A program made the position numbers and the translations under genes. From an uncultured Clostridium sp. (lineage in GTDB: Bacteria; Bacillota; Clostridia; Clostridiales; Clostridiaceae), in contig CAKVEW010000026.1 of the NCBI GenBank assembly GCA_934746015.1, positions 1 to 47,261 on the forward strand: a stretch of DNA of 47,261 nt, in the 5' to 3' direction. Shown one piece after another: positions 7,922 to 16,731 of this stretch. Position 1 is the first letter of the stretch. The number at the start of each line of letters is the position of its first letter. The notes beneath the pieces are model-generated. The model searched no databases, was not told the DNA's origin, and was given only the letters and a program-made list of their open reading frames with translations.

Positions 7922-9118
7922 CTAATCCTCCACCTTTGTTAATATTGTTGAAACTACATTATTTCCAAAGCCACCAAAGTTAACTGCAAGTCCTACTTTA
8001 GCTCCTTCAACTTGTCTTCCTGTTGCTTCGCCTCTCAATTGTTTTACTAATTCAACAACTTGAGATACTCCTGTTGCTCCTAATGGATGTCCTTTAGCTT
8101 TTAATCCACCAGAAGTATTTATTGGAATTTTACCTCCAACTTTTGTTTCCCCATTACGCGCTGCAATGTGTCCTTGCCCTCTTTCAAAAAATCCTACTTC
8201 TTCAGATTCAACTACTTCAAGAATTTGGAAAGCATCATGTAATTCAGCCACATCTACATCCTCTGGTTTAACTCCTGCCATTTCATAAGCTTTTTTTGCA
8301 GAAAGTCTTACTGCTAATAAATCAGTAGGAACTTTTCTTTCAGCTACTACGTGTGTATCTGTAGCTTGACCTATACCTGCTATCTTAACAGGTTTTTTAT
8401 TAAATCTATCAGCTACATCCATAGCACATAAAAGTACAGCCGCTGCTCCATCTGATACTGGGCATACATGATATAATCTTAATGGTTCTGCAACATAAGG
8501 ATTTATTACATCAGCATCTTCATCATCAGCAATAGCATATAGACTTGGAACTACATGAATATGTGCTACTGGATTATGAACTGCATGTTCATGATTTTTA
8601 ACAGACACAATTGATAAATCCTTTTCAGTTATGCCATACTTCTCCATACATAATTTAGTAAACATACCTGCAAATGAAGGAAGAGTTAATCCATAGTTGT
8701 ATTCTGCTTCTGGGTGTAACATAGTTGCAACAAAATCTGTACCTTCCCATCCACTTATTACTCTCATCATTTCTCCACCAACAACTAAAACTGCATCACA
8801 CATACCACTAGCAATTGCCATATAACCAAGTTTTATTGCAGATCCACCTGATGCTGGGCCATTTTCTACTGTATCAGCCATTGCAGGTCTTAGATTTAAA
8901 GTATCAACTAAAGCAGATGCAACACCACTTACTCTATTAACCATTCCTGCACCCATAGATGCAACAAAAACTTGATCTATTCCATGATTTTCTCCAGTTT
9001 TAACACCAGCATCATCTAAAGCTTCTACTGCAGCTTTACTAAGCATATCTATAAATGTCCCTCCAGACCATTTACCAAACTTAGTGTGTCCGATGCCTAC
9101 TATACCTACTTCACGCAT
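7922..9118 (-). CDS. Thiolase-fold protein lacking the nucleophilic cysteine
   Basis: A 398-aa protein of the SCP2/archaeal thiolase group, with normal length and both thiolase halves. The catalytic histidines are present: His294 in HDAF and His344 in GGLKAKGHPLGATG. At the nucleophile position the family sequence CASGG reads PASGG, so Cys is Pro88. The HDCF cysteine of some relatives is Ala. Classical ping-pong acyl transfer through an acyl-Cys is therefore unlikely. Cys-less thiolase-fold aldolases paired with DUF35 proteins (Ltp2 type) give a precedent for other C-C chemistry. ATG overlaps the GNAT gene by 13 bp. Confidence 0.88.
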   Translation of the reverse strand: MREVGIVGIGHTKFGKWSGGTFIDMLSKAAVEALDDAGVKTGENHGIDQVFVASMGAGMVNRVSGVASALVDTLNLRPAMADTVENGPASGGSAIKLGYMAIASGMCDAVLVVGGEMMRVISGWEGTDFVATMLHPEAEYNYGLTLPSFAGMFTKLCMEKYGITEKDLSIVSVKNHEHAVHNPVAHIHVVPSLYAIADDEDADVINPYVAEPLRLYHVCPVSDGAAAVLLCAMDVADRFNKKPVKIAGIGQATDTHVVAERKVPTDLLAVRLSAKKAYEMAGVKPEDVDVAELHDAFQILEVVESEEVGFFERGQGHIAARNGETKVGGKIPINTSGGLKAKGHPLGATGVSQVVELVKQLRGEATGRQVEGAKVGLAVNFGGFGNNVVSTILTKVED

Positions 9119-9789
9119 CTTCTATACCCTGGTTTTTGAGAATAAGTTTCTGGAAGGATTGGATTTAATGATGTTGCAAGCAACTCTTCTTTAACTGGAC
9201 GTCTTCCTGTACATTTAGATTTCTTATGCTTTTCCCATAATGCCTTAGTTAAAACGTAAGTTGGAACTCCACCTAATTCATGCCATATCTCTGGTCTTGA
9301 TTCCAATTCATATTCTATCATCCATCTTTTAAATCCATTTGGACTTTCTGCAACTATCCAAACTTCTTCTTGATTTAAATAATCAAAATGATATTCCATT
9401 TTAGCTGCAAATAATTGAGCACCTATTCTTAAGCCTTGTTTTAAAGTGATTGTGTGATAAGACATTCCTGATTTTTCATCAATCATACGCCCATTAACTA
9501 TACCAACTATTAGTCCATCTATAGTTCCTATTAAGCAATATTCATCCTTAACTCTGTATTTGTAATAACCTAATAATTCAGAATAAAATCTTGAAGCAAC
9601 TATATCATAAAAATCTTTTTCTACATCCATTAAAGGTTGTATAGCTTCTAATATTAGTGGCACTTCTTCTCTCTTTATTTGACGTATAACCATTTTTTCT
9701 CCAGTAGCTAATGTTATATATTTAGCTGGATATTCTGGCATATTACTTTCAGCAGGTCTTAAGGTTTGTTCCATTTTATCTATTATCAT
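9106..9789 (-). CDS. GNAT-like acetyltransferase-fold protein
   Basis: A 227-aa protein that I place in the GNAT superfamily with moderate confidence. After a 25-residue lead it has an opening strand (EKMVIRQIKREEVPLILEAI), a central sheet (EYCLIGTIDGLIVGIVNGR, about 83-101), then the helix of an acetyl-CoA site near GLRIGAQLFAAKMEYHF and a late strand EEVWIVAESPNGFKRW. The family Q/RxxGxG/A loop is degenerate (QGLRIGAQ). The C-terminal 45 residues are basic and not typical of the fold. It starts at ATG 9789 behind AGAGG. The overlap with the thiolase gene suggests coupled synthesis. Substrate unknown. Confidence 0.6.
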   Translation of the reverse strand: MIIDKMEQTLRPAESNMPEYPAKYITLATGEKMVIRQIKREEVPLILEAIQPLMDVEKDFYDIVASRFYSELLGYYKYRVKDEYCLIGTIDGLIVGIVNGRMIDEKSGMSYHTITLKQGLRIGAQLFAAKMEYHFDYLNQEEVWIVAESPNGFKRWMIEYELESRPEIWHELGGVPTYVLTKALWEKHKKSKCTGRRPVKEELLATSLNPILPETYSQKPGYRRCVK

Positions 9790-9823
9790 AACTTAACATC
9801 CTCTCAAAATTATTTTTTTATTT

Positions 9824-10615
9824 TTACTTAGTATCAAATGCAACTATACGAGATATACAAGATTCTCCGCCTTCAAATCTCCAAGGGAAGCATCCAATTA
9901 TTAATCTTCTGCCAAGAACCTTATCTATATCTCCACCAAGATTTTCAGCATGAATTATATCAACTGGGAATAAATCATAGTGCATAAATTGGTAATCATC
10001 TTCTGGGAAGAAATCATCTAAGCCTTTTCCATATTTAGATTTTAAGAATTTATCAGCTTTTCTAGCTTCTTTTGGACACCATTCACGAATCTTTGTATTC
10101 ATTGGATGATCTGCAGAACCGCAGTCAACACCTATCCATTTAAATTCCATTTCTTTACACCAATAAGCAAATTCTTTTGTAGGACCTGGATGTCTTACCA
10201 TAACTCTTTCTTCGTCAGCATCTGGTTCATCCCATCCATATTTATGATAACCTGTATTTATTATAAGAATATCTCCTTTTCTAACATCAGCTCTATCCAT
10301 AATGTCTTTTGATGTATAAATTCCGTAATCTTCTGCTATATCAGAAAGGTCTACTACAACTCCTGGTCCAACTAATTCTTCTAGTGGAATACTTGCTATA
10401 TCTCTTCCATGAGTACAGAAATGAAGAGAACCATCTAAGTGAGTTCCAACGTGATTTGAATGAGTCAACACTTGTCCATTAGCTCCATTTGAAGATAATC
10501 TTTTGAAAAACTTAATTTCTAATGGCTCATAAGTTGGCCAAGGTGGTGTTAAATGGCTAAGTTTTTGAGTTAAATCATACATTTTTACATTGCTAAAAGC
10601 ATCAATAATATTCAT
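9824..10615 (-). CDS. Cyclase-family metal-dependent amidohydrolase
   Basis: A 263-aa protein of the cyclase family (PF04199), which includes kynurenine formamidase and isatin hydrolase. The metal-binding signature HxGTHxDxxxH is complete: His55, His59, Asp61, His65 (HVGTHLDGSLH). Isatin hydrolase opens a cyclic amide ring, so ring opening of the product of the Mo hydroxylase is a reasonable role. It could alternatively cleave a formamide or similar amide. The start has GGAGG 7 bases before ATG. It lies 19 bp after the allG-like gene and 34 bp before the GNAT gene in the same operon. Confidence 0.88.
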   Translation of the reverse strand: MNIIDAFSNVKMYDLTQKLSHLTPPWPTYEPLEIKFFKRLSSNGANGQVLTHSNHVGTHLDGSLHFCTHGRDIASIPLEELVGPGVVVDLSDIAEDYGIYTSKDIMDRADVRKGDILIINTGYHKYGWDEPDADEERVMVRHPGPTKEFAYWCKEMEFKWIGVDCGSADHPMNTKIREWCPKEARKADKFLKSKYGKGLDDFFPEDDYQFMHYDLFPVDIIHAENLGGDIDKVLGRRLIIGCFPWRFEGGESCISRIVAFDTK

Positions 10616-10634
10616 TTAAAATCCTCCATTCAAT

Positions 10635-12044
10635 TTATATATATTTATTTATAAATGCATTTAATGCATCTTCAAAACATTTTGTAGGTGGGTGAACTAT
10701 ACCAGCTCCCACCTGTCCAACTCCTGCTCTATTACATGCTATACCAGTATTTATTACTGGTAAGATTGCTGTTTCAATTACCTTTCGTATGTCTATTCCA
10801 GTTGGTGCACCTCTAAAGTTTAAGTTTGGTAACTTATAAGCATTATTTTCTGCAAGAGTAATTTCATACATACTATTTGTATAATTTATAGCATCTTTAG
10901 GTGTTCCACCAACAAATTGAACAATAGCAGGTGCTGTTGCCATTGAAAAACCACCTATTCCTGCTGTTTCTGTAATGGAACTATCTCCTATATCTTGATT
11001 TGCATCTTTTTCATCAAAGCCAGGGAAATAAAGTCCTTGAACTAATTCACAAGGTGCTGTAAACCACTCTTTTGAAGTTCCACTTACTCTTATTCCAAAA
11101 TCAGTACCATTTCTAGACATTGTATATACCACTGTACTATACTCAATATCTTCTAATGGATCTAAACTGCATTTACATGCAGGCATTGAAATATTTAAAA
11201 AGAAGTGATCATTTTTATCTATAAAGAATAAAACATCTGATTTTGTTTCATCCGAAAAACTTGTCTTAACTATATATGGTGCTAACTCTCTAAATATTAG
11301 TGATGTACCAGCTTTATTTCTGTTATGACCTTCATCACCCATTTGAACTATTTGTCCAATTATAGCTTTTAAATCTATAGGTCCTCTAATTTCCATTGTT
11401 TCTTTAATAACAGGAGCTAATGTACTCTCAATCCATTTAAGTCTATCTATAACTTCATCACTAAATGCACCAAATCTTAATACTTTGCCTAATCCTTCAT
11501 TAAATGTGCAGTAAGCATAATTTCCAAAGGCTTTATTTTGAAGTTTCCATACTGGCATTGAATAAGTAACAACTCCAGCCATTGGACCAACTGTATTATG
11601 ATGATGGCATGGGTCAAAAATTATTTCTCCTGATGATGCTAAATTTCTTGCCTCTTCTTCATTAGAAGCTAAGCCTTCATATAAAAGTCCTCCTATTATT
11701 GCACCTCTTAAAGGTTCACTCATTCTGTCCCAAGTTATTGGTGGACCTGCATGAAGTATAGTGTTCTTTGTCATTCCTGGAATATCATCCCCTGCTTTTC
11801 CTATACCTAAAATAACAGGCTCTGCTGATAGTAATCTTTCTATAGCTTCTTTGTTAGCTGCTTCTATCTTTATTTCTATAACTTCATCGTCTAATTGGTC
11901 TAGCTTTTTACTTGCTTCACTTGGTGGCCTCCAATTTACATGGATTGATTCTACATTTTGTTCTTTTAAATCATTATGAAAAGCTTCTAAACCAAGATTT
12001 ACAACTTTTAAATCATTTTCAAATAATTTATTTATTAAAGACAT
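10635..12044 (-). CDS. allG: AllG/YlbE-family subunit (DUF1116) of a carbamoyltransferase
   Basis: A 469-aa DUF1116 protein, the YlbE (AllG) family. In E. coli, FdrA, YlbE and YlbF (AllF, AllG, AllH) have been reported together to form oxamate carbamoyltransferase, which splits oxalurate with phosphate into oxamate and carbamoyl phosphate. Conserved-looking stretches include PPITWDRMSEPLRGAIIGGL and DPCHHHNTVGPMAG (near residue 145), the latter with three histidines and a Cys. The start has AGGAGG 6 bases before ATG. It is 10 bp after allF. The substrate here may differ from oxalurate, because no allantoin genes are present. Confidence 0.85.
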   Translation of the reverse strand: MSLINKLFENDLKVVNLGLEAFHNDLKEQNVESIHVNWRPPSEASKKLDQLDDEVIEIKIEAANKEAIERLLSAEPVILGIGKAGDDIPGMTKNTILHAGPPITWDRMSEPLRGAIIGGLLYEGLASNEEEARNLASSGEIIFDPCHHHNTVGPMAGVVTYSMPVWKLQNKAFGNYAYCTFNEGLGKVLRFGAFSDEVIDRLKWIESTLAPVIKETMEIRGPIDLKAIIGQIVQMGDEGHNRNKAGTSLIFRELAPYIVKTSFSDETKSDVLFFIDKNDHFFLNISMPACKCSLDPLEDIEYSTVVYTMSRNGTDFGIRVSGTSKEWFTAPCELVQGLYFPGFDEKDANQDIGDSSITETAGIGGFSMATAPAIVQFVGGTPKDAINYTNSMYEITLAENNAYKLPNLNFRGAPTGIDIRKVIETAILPVINTGIACNRAGVGQVGAGIVHPPTKCFEDALNAFINKYI

Positions 12045-12054
12045 ACTGCACCTC

Positions 12055-13614
12055 CTAACCCTTTATCGCTTTAAGAAGCTTTGCAGTAAGTCGTACTGCT
12101 TGTGCATTTGATGGCATTAAAATAACACCTGCAGCTTCCAGCTTTTCTCTTTGTTCTCTATAGCTTTGTGGATCTTTATCGGTTCCGCAAATATAAGCTA
12201 TGATAGATAAATATTTATTTTTACTTTCAAATTTCTTTTTTGCTTCAATAATATATGGTAGCATCTCACCAGCTGGATCCATATTAGATCCATATCCTAT
12301 TACAAAATCCATAAGAATAACTGCTACTTCTTCATCTAAAGCTTCATTAGGTAATCTTTCAACCCTTCCAATTGGGTCAATCATTGGATGTGGTCTTCCA
12401 ACAGTAAAATCATCATCACCTAAATCTATACAAGTATGCTCTTCGCTCTTATGAATATCTTTCAATTTAAACTCTGGTGATAAAGGTATGTTTGAATATA
12501 TTGAAAAACCTTCCTTACCAAGTAGCTTCATAGCTTCATCTGCTAAGGTTCCACCAGTGTATAATGCCCTTAAATACTTTTGTGATGGATGTAGTTTAGA
12601 TACTTCCTTTTCAACTATTTCATTTATATCTTCATCTGACATCTCAAAACCTTCATAATCTTGTGATTCAATACCTTTTGATAAATTATAGGCTTTATGA
12701 GCTGCATCTTCTAAACTTATACATGCATATGCTCCACTTTTTTCTATTTGACTTCTATCTCCACCTATAAAGTTAACTACAACTGGTTTATTAGTGGTCT
12801 TAACCATTTCAAGAATCTTTTCAGCAACTTCCTTTGCAGGAGGTTTAGAAATTAAAACTATTACATCAGTTCCATTATCATCTATTAGTGCTTTAAAGCC
12901 TTCAAGCATCATTATTCCGCCTACTTCACTCTTTAAATCCCTACCACCAGTACCTATAACTTGTGATAAGCCTCCACCTAATTTGTCAATAAGCACAGTT
13001 ACTTCTTGAGTTCCTGTTCCAGACGCCCCAACAATTCCTATATTTCCTCTTCTAACTACATTTGCAAAGCATAAAGGAATTCCATTAATTATTGCAGTAC
13101 CACAGTCTGGTCCCATAACTAAAAGACCCTTATCTCTTCCTAGTTTCTTTAATTCAATTTCTTCATCTACAGTAATATTGTCACTGAAAAGCATTACATT
13201 AAGTCCTTTATTTAAGGCCTTTTTTGCCTCATAAGCTGCATGCTTTCCTGGTAGTGATATTACTGCCATATTGGCATCCTTCATATGGTTAATTGCTGTA
13301 GTTAAAGTTTTAACTTCAATTTCAGTTTCTTCTTCTTTTTGTTTTGAATTTAATAATTCATTTACTCTATTTACAATTTTCTCTAGACCATCATTATCTT
13401 CTAAATATGCTGAAATAAAGAAATCATTAGGTGTTAATAATCTTATCTCCTCGTTAGATAGGTTTAAGTTTTCAGCTAATTCTTTATTTAACTCTGTTGC
13501 CATTCCAACTATTACTTCTTTAACACCATCCATTTTCTTAACTTCTTTTGTAATAATCATTAGAGCTACTGAATCGTAGTACACGTTTTTTCTAATATCT
13601 ACACATAGATTCAT
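12055..13614 (-). CDS. allF: AllF/FdrA-family subunit of a carbamoyltransferase
   Basis: A 519-aa FdrA (AllF) protein, related to the alpha subunit of succinyl-CoA synthetase. It has the Rossmann-like element VMGPDCGTAI (about 166-175), the loop GIVGASGTGTQEV (about 193-205) and TGGRDLKSEVGG soon after. In succinyl-CoA synthetase this region handles the phosphohistidine step, which fits phosphorolysis of a ureido group. I choose ATG 13614, with AGGAGG 8 bases upstream, over the TTG at 13620, which is only 2 bases away from it. ATG overlaps the allH TGA by 4 bases (ATGA), a translational coupling. Confidence 0.87.
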   Translation of the reverse strand: MNLCVDIRKNVYYDSVALMIITKEVKKMDGVKEVIVGMATELNKELAENLNLSNEEIRLLTPNDFFISAYLEDNDGLEKIVNRVNELLNSKQKEEETEIEVKTLTTAINHMKDANMAVISLPGKHAAYEAKKALNKGLNVMLFSDNITVDEEIELKKLGRDKGLLVMGPDCGTAIINGIPLCFANVVRRGNIGIVGASGTGTQEVTVLIDKLGGGLSQVIGTGGRDLKSEVGGIMMLEGFKALIDDNGTDVIVLISKPPAKEVAEKILEMVKTTNKPVVVNFIGGDRSQIEKSGAYACISLEDAAHKAYNLSKGIESQDYEGFEMSDEDINEIVEKEVSKLHPSQKYLRALYTGGTLADEAMKLLGKEGFSIYSNIPLSPEFKLKDIHKSEEHTCIDLGDDDFTVGRPHPMIDPIGRVERLPNEALDEEVAVILMDFVIGYGSNMDPAGEMLPYIIEAKKKFESKNKYLSIIAYICGTDKDPQSYREQREKLEAAGVILMPSNAQAVRLTAKLLKAIKG

Positions 13615-14606
13615 TTCCAATTCCTCCTATATCTAATATCAGTAAAAATGGCAAATCCTATATATATTCCAAATGCCATATCACTTCCTGATGTTTCTCC
13701 AAAGGAAATTACCCTTTTCAAATCATTTGTTATGCTTACATCATCATCCTTCGATAATAATGTAGTCATCAGCTGTTTAATCCCCCTACTTATTGCTCCT
13801 TTTGCTGAATTCATCAGCATTTCACTACTTACCTTTGTAGTTTTGTTTATTGATTTTGTAATTAATTTATTATTAAACTTATATATATTTTTAATATCTA
13901 AGTTGTAATAATCTCCTAAATAAATAATTGAAATCATTAATCCACTTATAAAATCATCTATAGATGGTGTTAATCCATAGCCAAATCCAATTATGTTACT
14001 TGCATAATCTTGAATATTAGCAATATCATAGCTTATAATAGCTTTTAAAAATTCTATAAATTTGTCTTTTATAAATATATAACTTTTATCATTGTTTTTT
14101 AAACTTAGCCCATTACTTGATTTTTCTGCATCTATTATCCTTAATTTATAACCTAAGTCATTATTAATGATATTTTTAATATCAGCTATCAACGGATAAA
14201 AGAAGTCTAACTTTCCATATTCAAACAATATATCTTTCATCTTAATTAAGTTTTTAAAAAGAATCTTTTCTTCAATATAGTTGTCTATCCTTTTAATATT
14301 TGGATCATATATTTTTACATTTTTCAAATCCACTTTAAAAGTAAAATTACTACAAATAATAAATTCATCGGTAAATACAAATTTACTATTATTATTAATT
14401 TTTAGCTTTTTAAAATCAAAGCCCTCTTGGTTATCTATAACTATACTCATAGGAGCTATTATCTTATCTTTTGTTAAAACTGTTATTAGGTTTTCTTTAT
14501 ATTCTATGTTGCAAGCATTAATAAATATTGAATGAACTTTAGCTATAATAGTTGTGTTGTTTTTAATACATTCTAATAAATCCTTACTTATAAATAATGC
14601 TTCCAA
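13611..14606 (-). CDS. allH: AllH/YlbF-family subunit (DUF2877) of a carbamoyltransferase
   Basis: A 331-aa DUF2877 protein, the YlbF (AllH) family, the third subunit type of the FdrA-YlbE-YlbF enzyme. The family signature G-x-G-x-GLTPS-x-DDF-x-G is seen as GFGYGLTPSIDDFISG near residue 208. The N-terminal half is divergent and strand-rich. The start is TTG at 14606, with AGGATGAGG upstream. A nearby ATG opens only a short out-of-frame reading. It is first in the catabolic operon. No carbamate kinase gene follows in this window, although the E. coli locus has one. Confidence 0.82.
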   Translation of the reverse strand: MEALFISKDLLECIKNNTTIIAKVHSIFINACNIEYKENLITVLTKDKIIAPMSIVIDNQEGFDFKKLKINNNSKFVFTDEFIICSNFTFKVDLKNVKIYDPNIKRIDNYIEEKILFKNLIKMKDILFEYGKLDFFYPLIADIKNIINNDLGYKLRIIDAEKSSNGLSLKNNDKSYIFIKDKFIEFLKAIISYDIANIQDYASNIIGFGYGLTPSIDDFISGLMISIIYLGDYYNLDIKNIYKFNNKLITKSINKTTKVSSEMLMNSAKGAISRGIKQLMTTLLSKDDDVSITNDLKRVISFGETSGSDMAFGIYIGFAIFTDIRYRRNWK

Positions 14607-14645
14607 TAAACCTCATCCTTTTCTCCTGTAATTTTCTTACAATTT

Positions 14646-14651
14646 ATTATA
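14646..14651 (-). promoter_or_regulatory. Candidate -10 box of the catabolic operon
   Basis: TATAAT on the minus strand, 40 bp before the allH start. No good -35 lies 17 bp upstream, which would suit a promoter needing an activator such as the adjacent PucR-family protein. An alternative is TTTACA near 14723 with a poorer -10. Confidence 0.35.
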
Positions 14652-14739
14652 CTTATATAATTCTATTATTATTAAATAAATCTTTTGTGTAATATTCATA
14701 AACCTAAAACTTTTCTTTTGTAAACATTTACCAAATAGA

Positions 14740-14783
14740 AAAAGTACTTATAGGCAATTTAATATTTGCCTATAAGTACTTTT
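14740..14783 (-). terminator. Terminator of the pucR-like gene
   Basis: A perfect 17-bp stem (14741-14757 with 14766-14782, extendable by one pair) is followed by a minus-strand T run. The regulator's TAA overlaps the stem. It separates pucR from the operon, which therefore needs its own promoter in 14607-14736. Confidence 0.85.
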
Positions 14784-16434
14784 AAGCTATATCTATAATA
14801 TCCAGTATTTTTAAAGCTATTTGTAAGTTTAGTCTATTATCACCATCTTCTATATTTAACCCAGTAATTGCTTCAATTTTATTAATTCTATAAACTATAG
14901 TGTTATAATGCATATACATCCTTTCAGAAATTTTCTTCATATTTCCATTAAATTTAAAATATTGTTTTAATGTCTTTACTAACTCTGACTCATATTCCTT
15001 ATCATACTCTATTAATGGCATAATAGTATCCTTACAAAAGTCAATTAGCTCTCCTTTTAATTCATCATGTGCTAATATTCTATAAATACCTAAATCATCA
15101 TAATGAATTATTGATTCAGTAGTGCTTTTACTTAAATGTTCAACAATAAGCTTGGCTTGATCATAGCTTTTATACAATTGTGATATATCTTCATAGCATC
15201 TCCCAATACCAACTATTATTTCCATAGAAGTAATCTTTTTTACTGCCTCTGAATAAATCCTTTTACATAAACTCAATGTATCTTCTTTAATTTTAACAGC
15301 ATTATAACTTTTAGCACTTCCATATAAAAGTATAATTCTATCTCCACGTTCTACATATATAATATTATTTTTGCAAGACTTAATAATTCTATTTACAATA
15401 AACATTAAATTGTTTATTTCTTCTTGATAACTATGTTTAATTTCTTCGTTCCATGGTTTTAACATTATTTCTATAATACAATATTTATTATTCATATTGA
15501 AATTATAATTTTTAGATTTTTCAATAGCCCTTTTTAGTCTAATTTCGTCTTGACTTAGTAAATCATCAAAAAACTCTAGTTTATACTTACTTTCCATACT
15601 ATGCATAGAAATTATCTTTGAAAATTCCAGCATTATAATATTCATATAAAGATCAATAATCATTTTTTGTAATGTATTTATATCACTATTGTCAATCCAT
15701 ATAAAGACATTTCCATATTCCATTTTATTAATAATTAAAGGAATAGTAACTCTTTGAATATTTTTTCCATTTATAATATCTATACTCTCACAACAACTCT
15801 TTTGACAATAGTTATTGTTACTAATAAATTCATATACTATTTTTTCAATTTCATATTTCTCTATATTATCATTACAAAGAATTTCACATCTATCATTTAT
15901 ATTTTCATATATAGCTAAAGTATTACCTATATTATTATATAAATTGGTTGCAATATCATTTAAGTTACCACCATTTATCACGATCTCCATAGCTTCTTTA
16001 TTATATCTCTCAATTTCTAATAGCAGAATAGTTTGCTCACTTATAACTTGAGTTAAAATAGATGAAATTATATCTGTATGAGACACAGATATTGGAACCT
16101 CTATAATTGGAAAGCTGATTTTGTTTGCTAAGTTAAAAATATTATCTGATAATTCTTTTACATATCTACCTACTTTAATCCCTAGCCCTGCAACACCCTT
16201 ATCTTTTAACTTTGGAATTAATTCTTCTAATATTTGCACATTATCCTTAATAGAATAAGCAGTAGTAATTAAGAATTCACCTTGGCTTACCCAATCGATA
16301 ATATCAGGCACCTCCATTACATTAACTTTAGTTATTATATTATTTAACCCTTTTCCTCCAGCAAGTACCTTTGATTCCTTTAATATCTCAAGTGTCAATA
16401 ACTTTTCTATAGATATTCCCATATTAGTTTTCAT
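14782..16434 (-). CDS. PucR-family transcriptional regulator
   Basis: A 550-aa regulator with the N-terminal purine-catabolism PucR domain (about 10-125, containing VLAGGKGLNNIITKVNVMEVPDI and GEFLITTAY), a long GGDEF-like central part, and the C-terminal HTH_30 domain (NMKKISERMYMHYNTIVYRI, about 490-510). Members sense nitrogen-heterocycle metabolites and usually activate neighbouring catabolic genes. The start is ATG 16434 behind GGAG with a 6-base gap. TTG 16449 lacks a site. It ends in its own terminator just upstream of allH, so it is the obvious candidate regulator of the operon. Confidence 0.9.
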   Translation of the reverse strand: MKTNMGISIEKLLTLEILKESKVLAGGKGLNNIITKVNVMEVPDIIDWVSQGEFLITTAYSIKDNVQILEELIPKLKDKGVAGLGIKVGRYVKELSDNIFNLANKISFPIIEVPISVSHTDIISSILTQVISEQTILLLEIERYNKEAMEIVINGGNLNDIATNLYNNIGNTLAIYENINDRCEILCNDNIEKYEIEKIVYEFISNNNYCQKSCCESIDIINGKNIQRVTIPLIINKMEYGNVFIWIDNSDINTLQKMIIDLYMNIIMLEFSKIISMHSMESKYKLEFFDDLLSQDEIRLKRAIEKSKNYNFNMNNKYCIIEIMLKPWNEEIKHSYQEEINNLMFIVNRIIKSCKNNIIYVERGDRIILLYGSAKSYNAVKIKEDTLSLCKRIYSEAVKKITSMEIIVGIGRCYEDISQLYKSYDQAKLIVEHLSKSTTESIIHYDDLGIYRILAHDELKGELIDFCKDTIMPLIEYDKEYESELVKTLKQYFKFNGNMKKISERMYMHYNTIVYRINKIEAITGLNIEDGDNRLNLQIALKILDIIDIA

Positions 16435-16659
16435 AAAAAACTCCTTCAATATAGATTAGGTAATATATCAATTCTCTATACTTTATTTCTATTAATAAAT
16501 TTATACTATTTTACTAGAATCTTTTTTCTTAATTCTTAAAAAACTCATCTATACGTTTTCATTAATATAATTCAATAACTATTCTTATTTTTCCTTCTAT
16601 ATTGATCTGATTTTTAAAATTATTTTGTAAGTATTTCTATTTATTTTTATTATATTATC

Positions 16660-16682
16660 ATTTACGAGTATTTTATTTAAGA
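16660..16682 (-). promoter_or_regulatory. 23-base conserved intergenic motif, copy 2
   Basis: This is the second copy of the sequence at 2251-2273, differing at one base. On the minus strand the TACTCGTA core is followed by TATAAT in the same relative position as the hexamer of copy 1. It lies about 225 bp before the pucR start, so the two copies bracket the catabolic operon and its regulator. Confidence 0.4.
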
Positions 16683-16703
16683 ACTTTTTTTCTTATAATA
16701 TTT

Positions 16704-16731
16704 AAAAAGCACTTAGAATATACTAAGTGCT
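16704..16731 (-). terminator. Terminator of the flavoprotein gene
   Basis: A 9-bp stem (16708-16716 with 16723-16731, loop AATATA) is followed by T5 on the minus strand, directly after the stop at 16739. Confidence 0.8.

Noticed and set aside
10635..14606. An allantoin degradation locus as in E. coli
   Set aside because: Only the allFGH-like genes are shared. Allantoinase, ureidoglycolate dehydrogenase and carbamate kinase genes are not in the window, and the neighbours differ.
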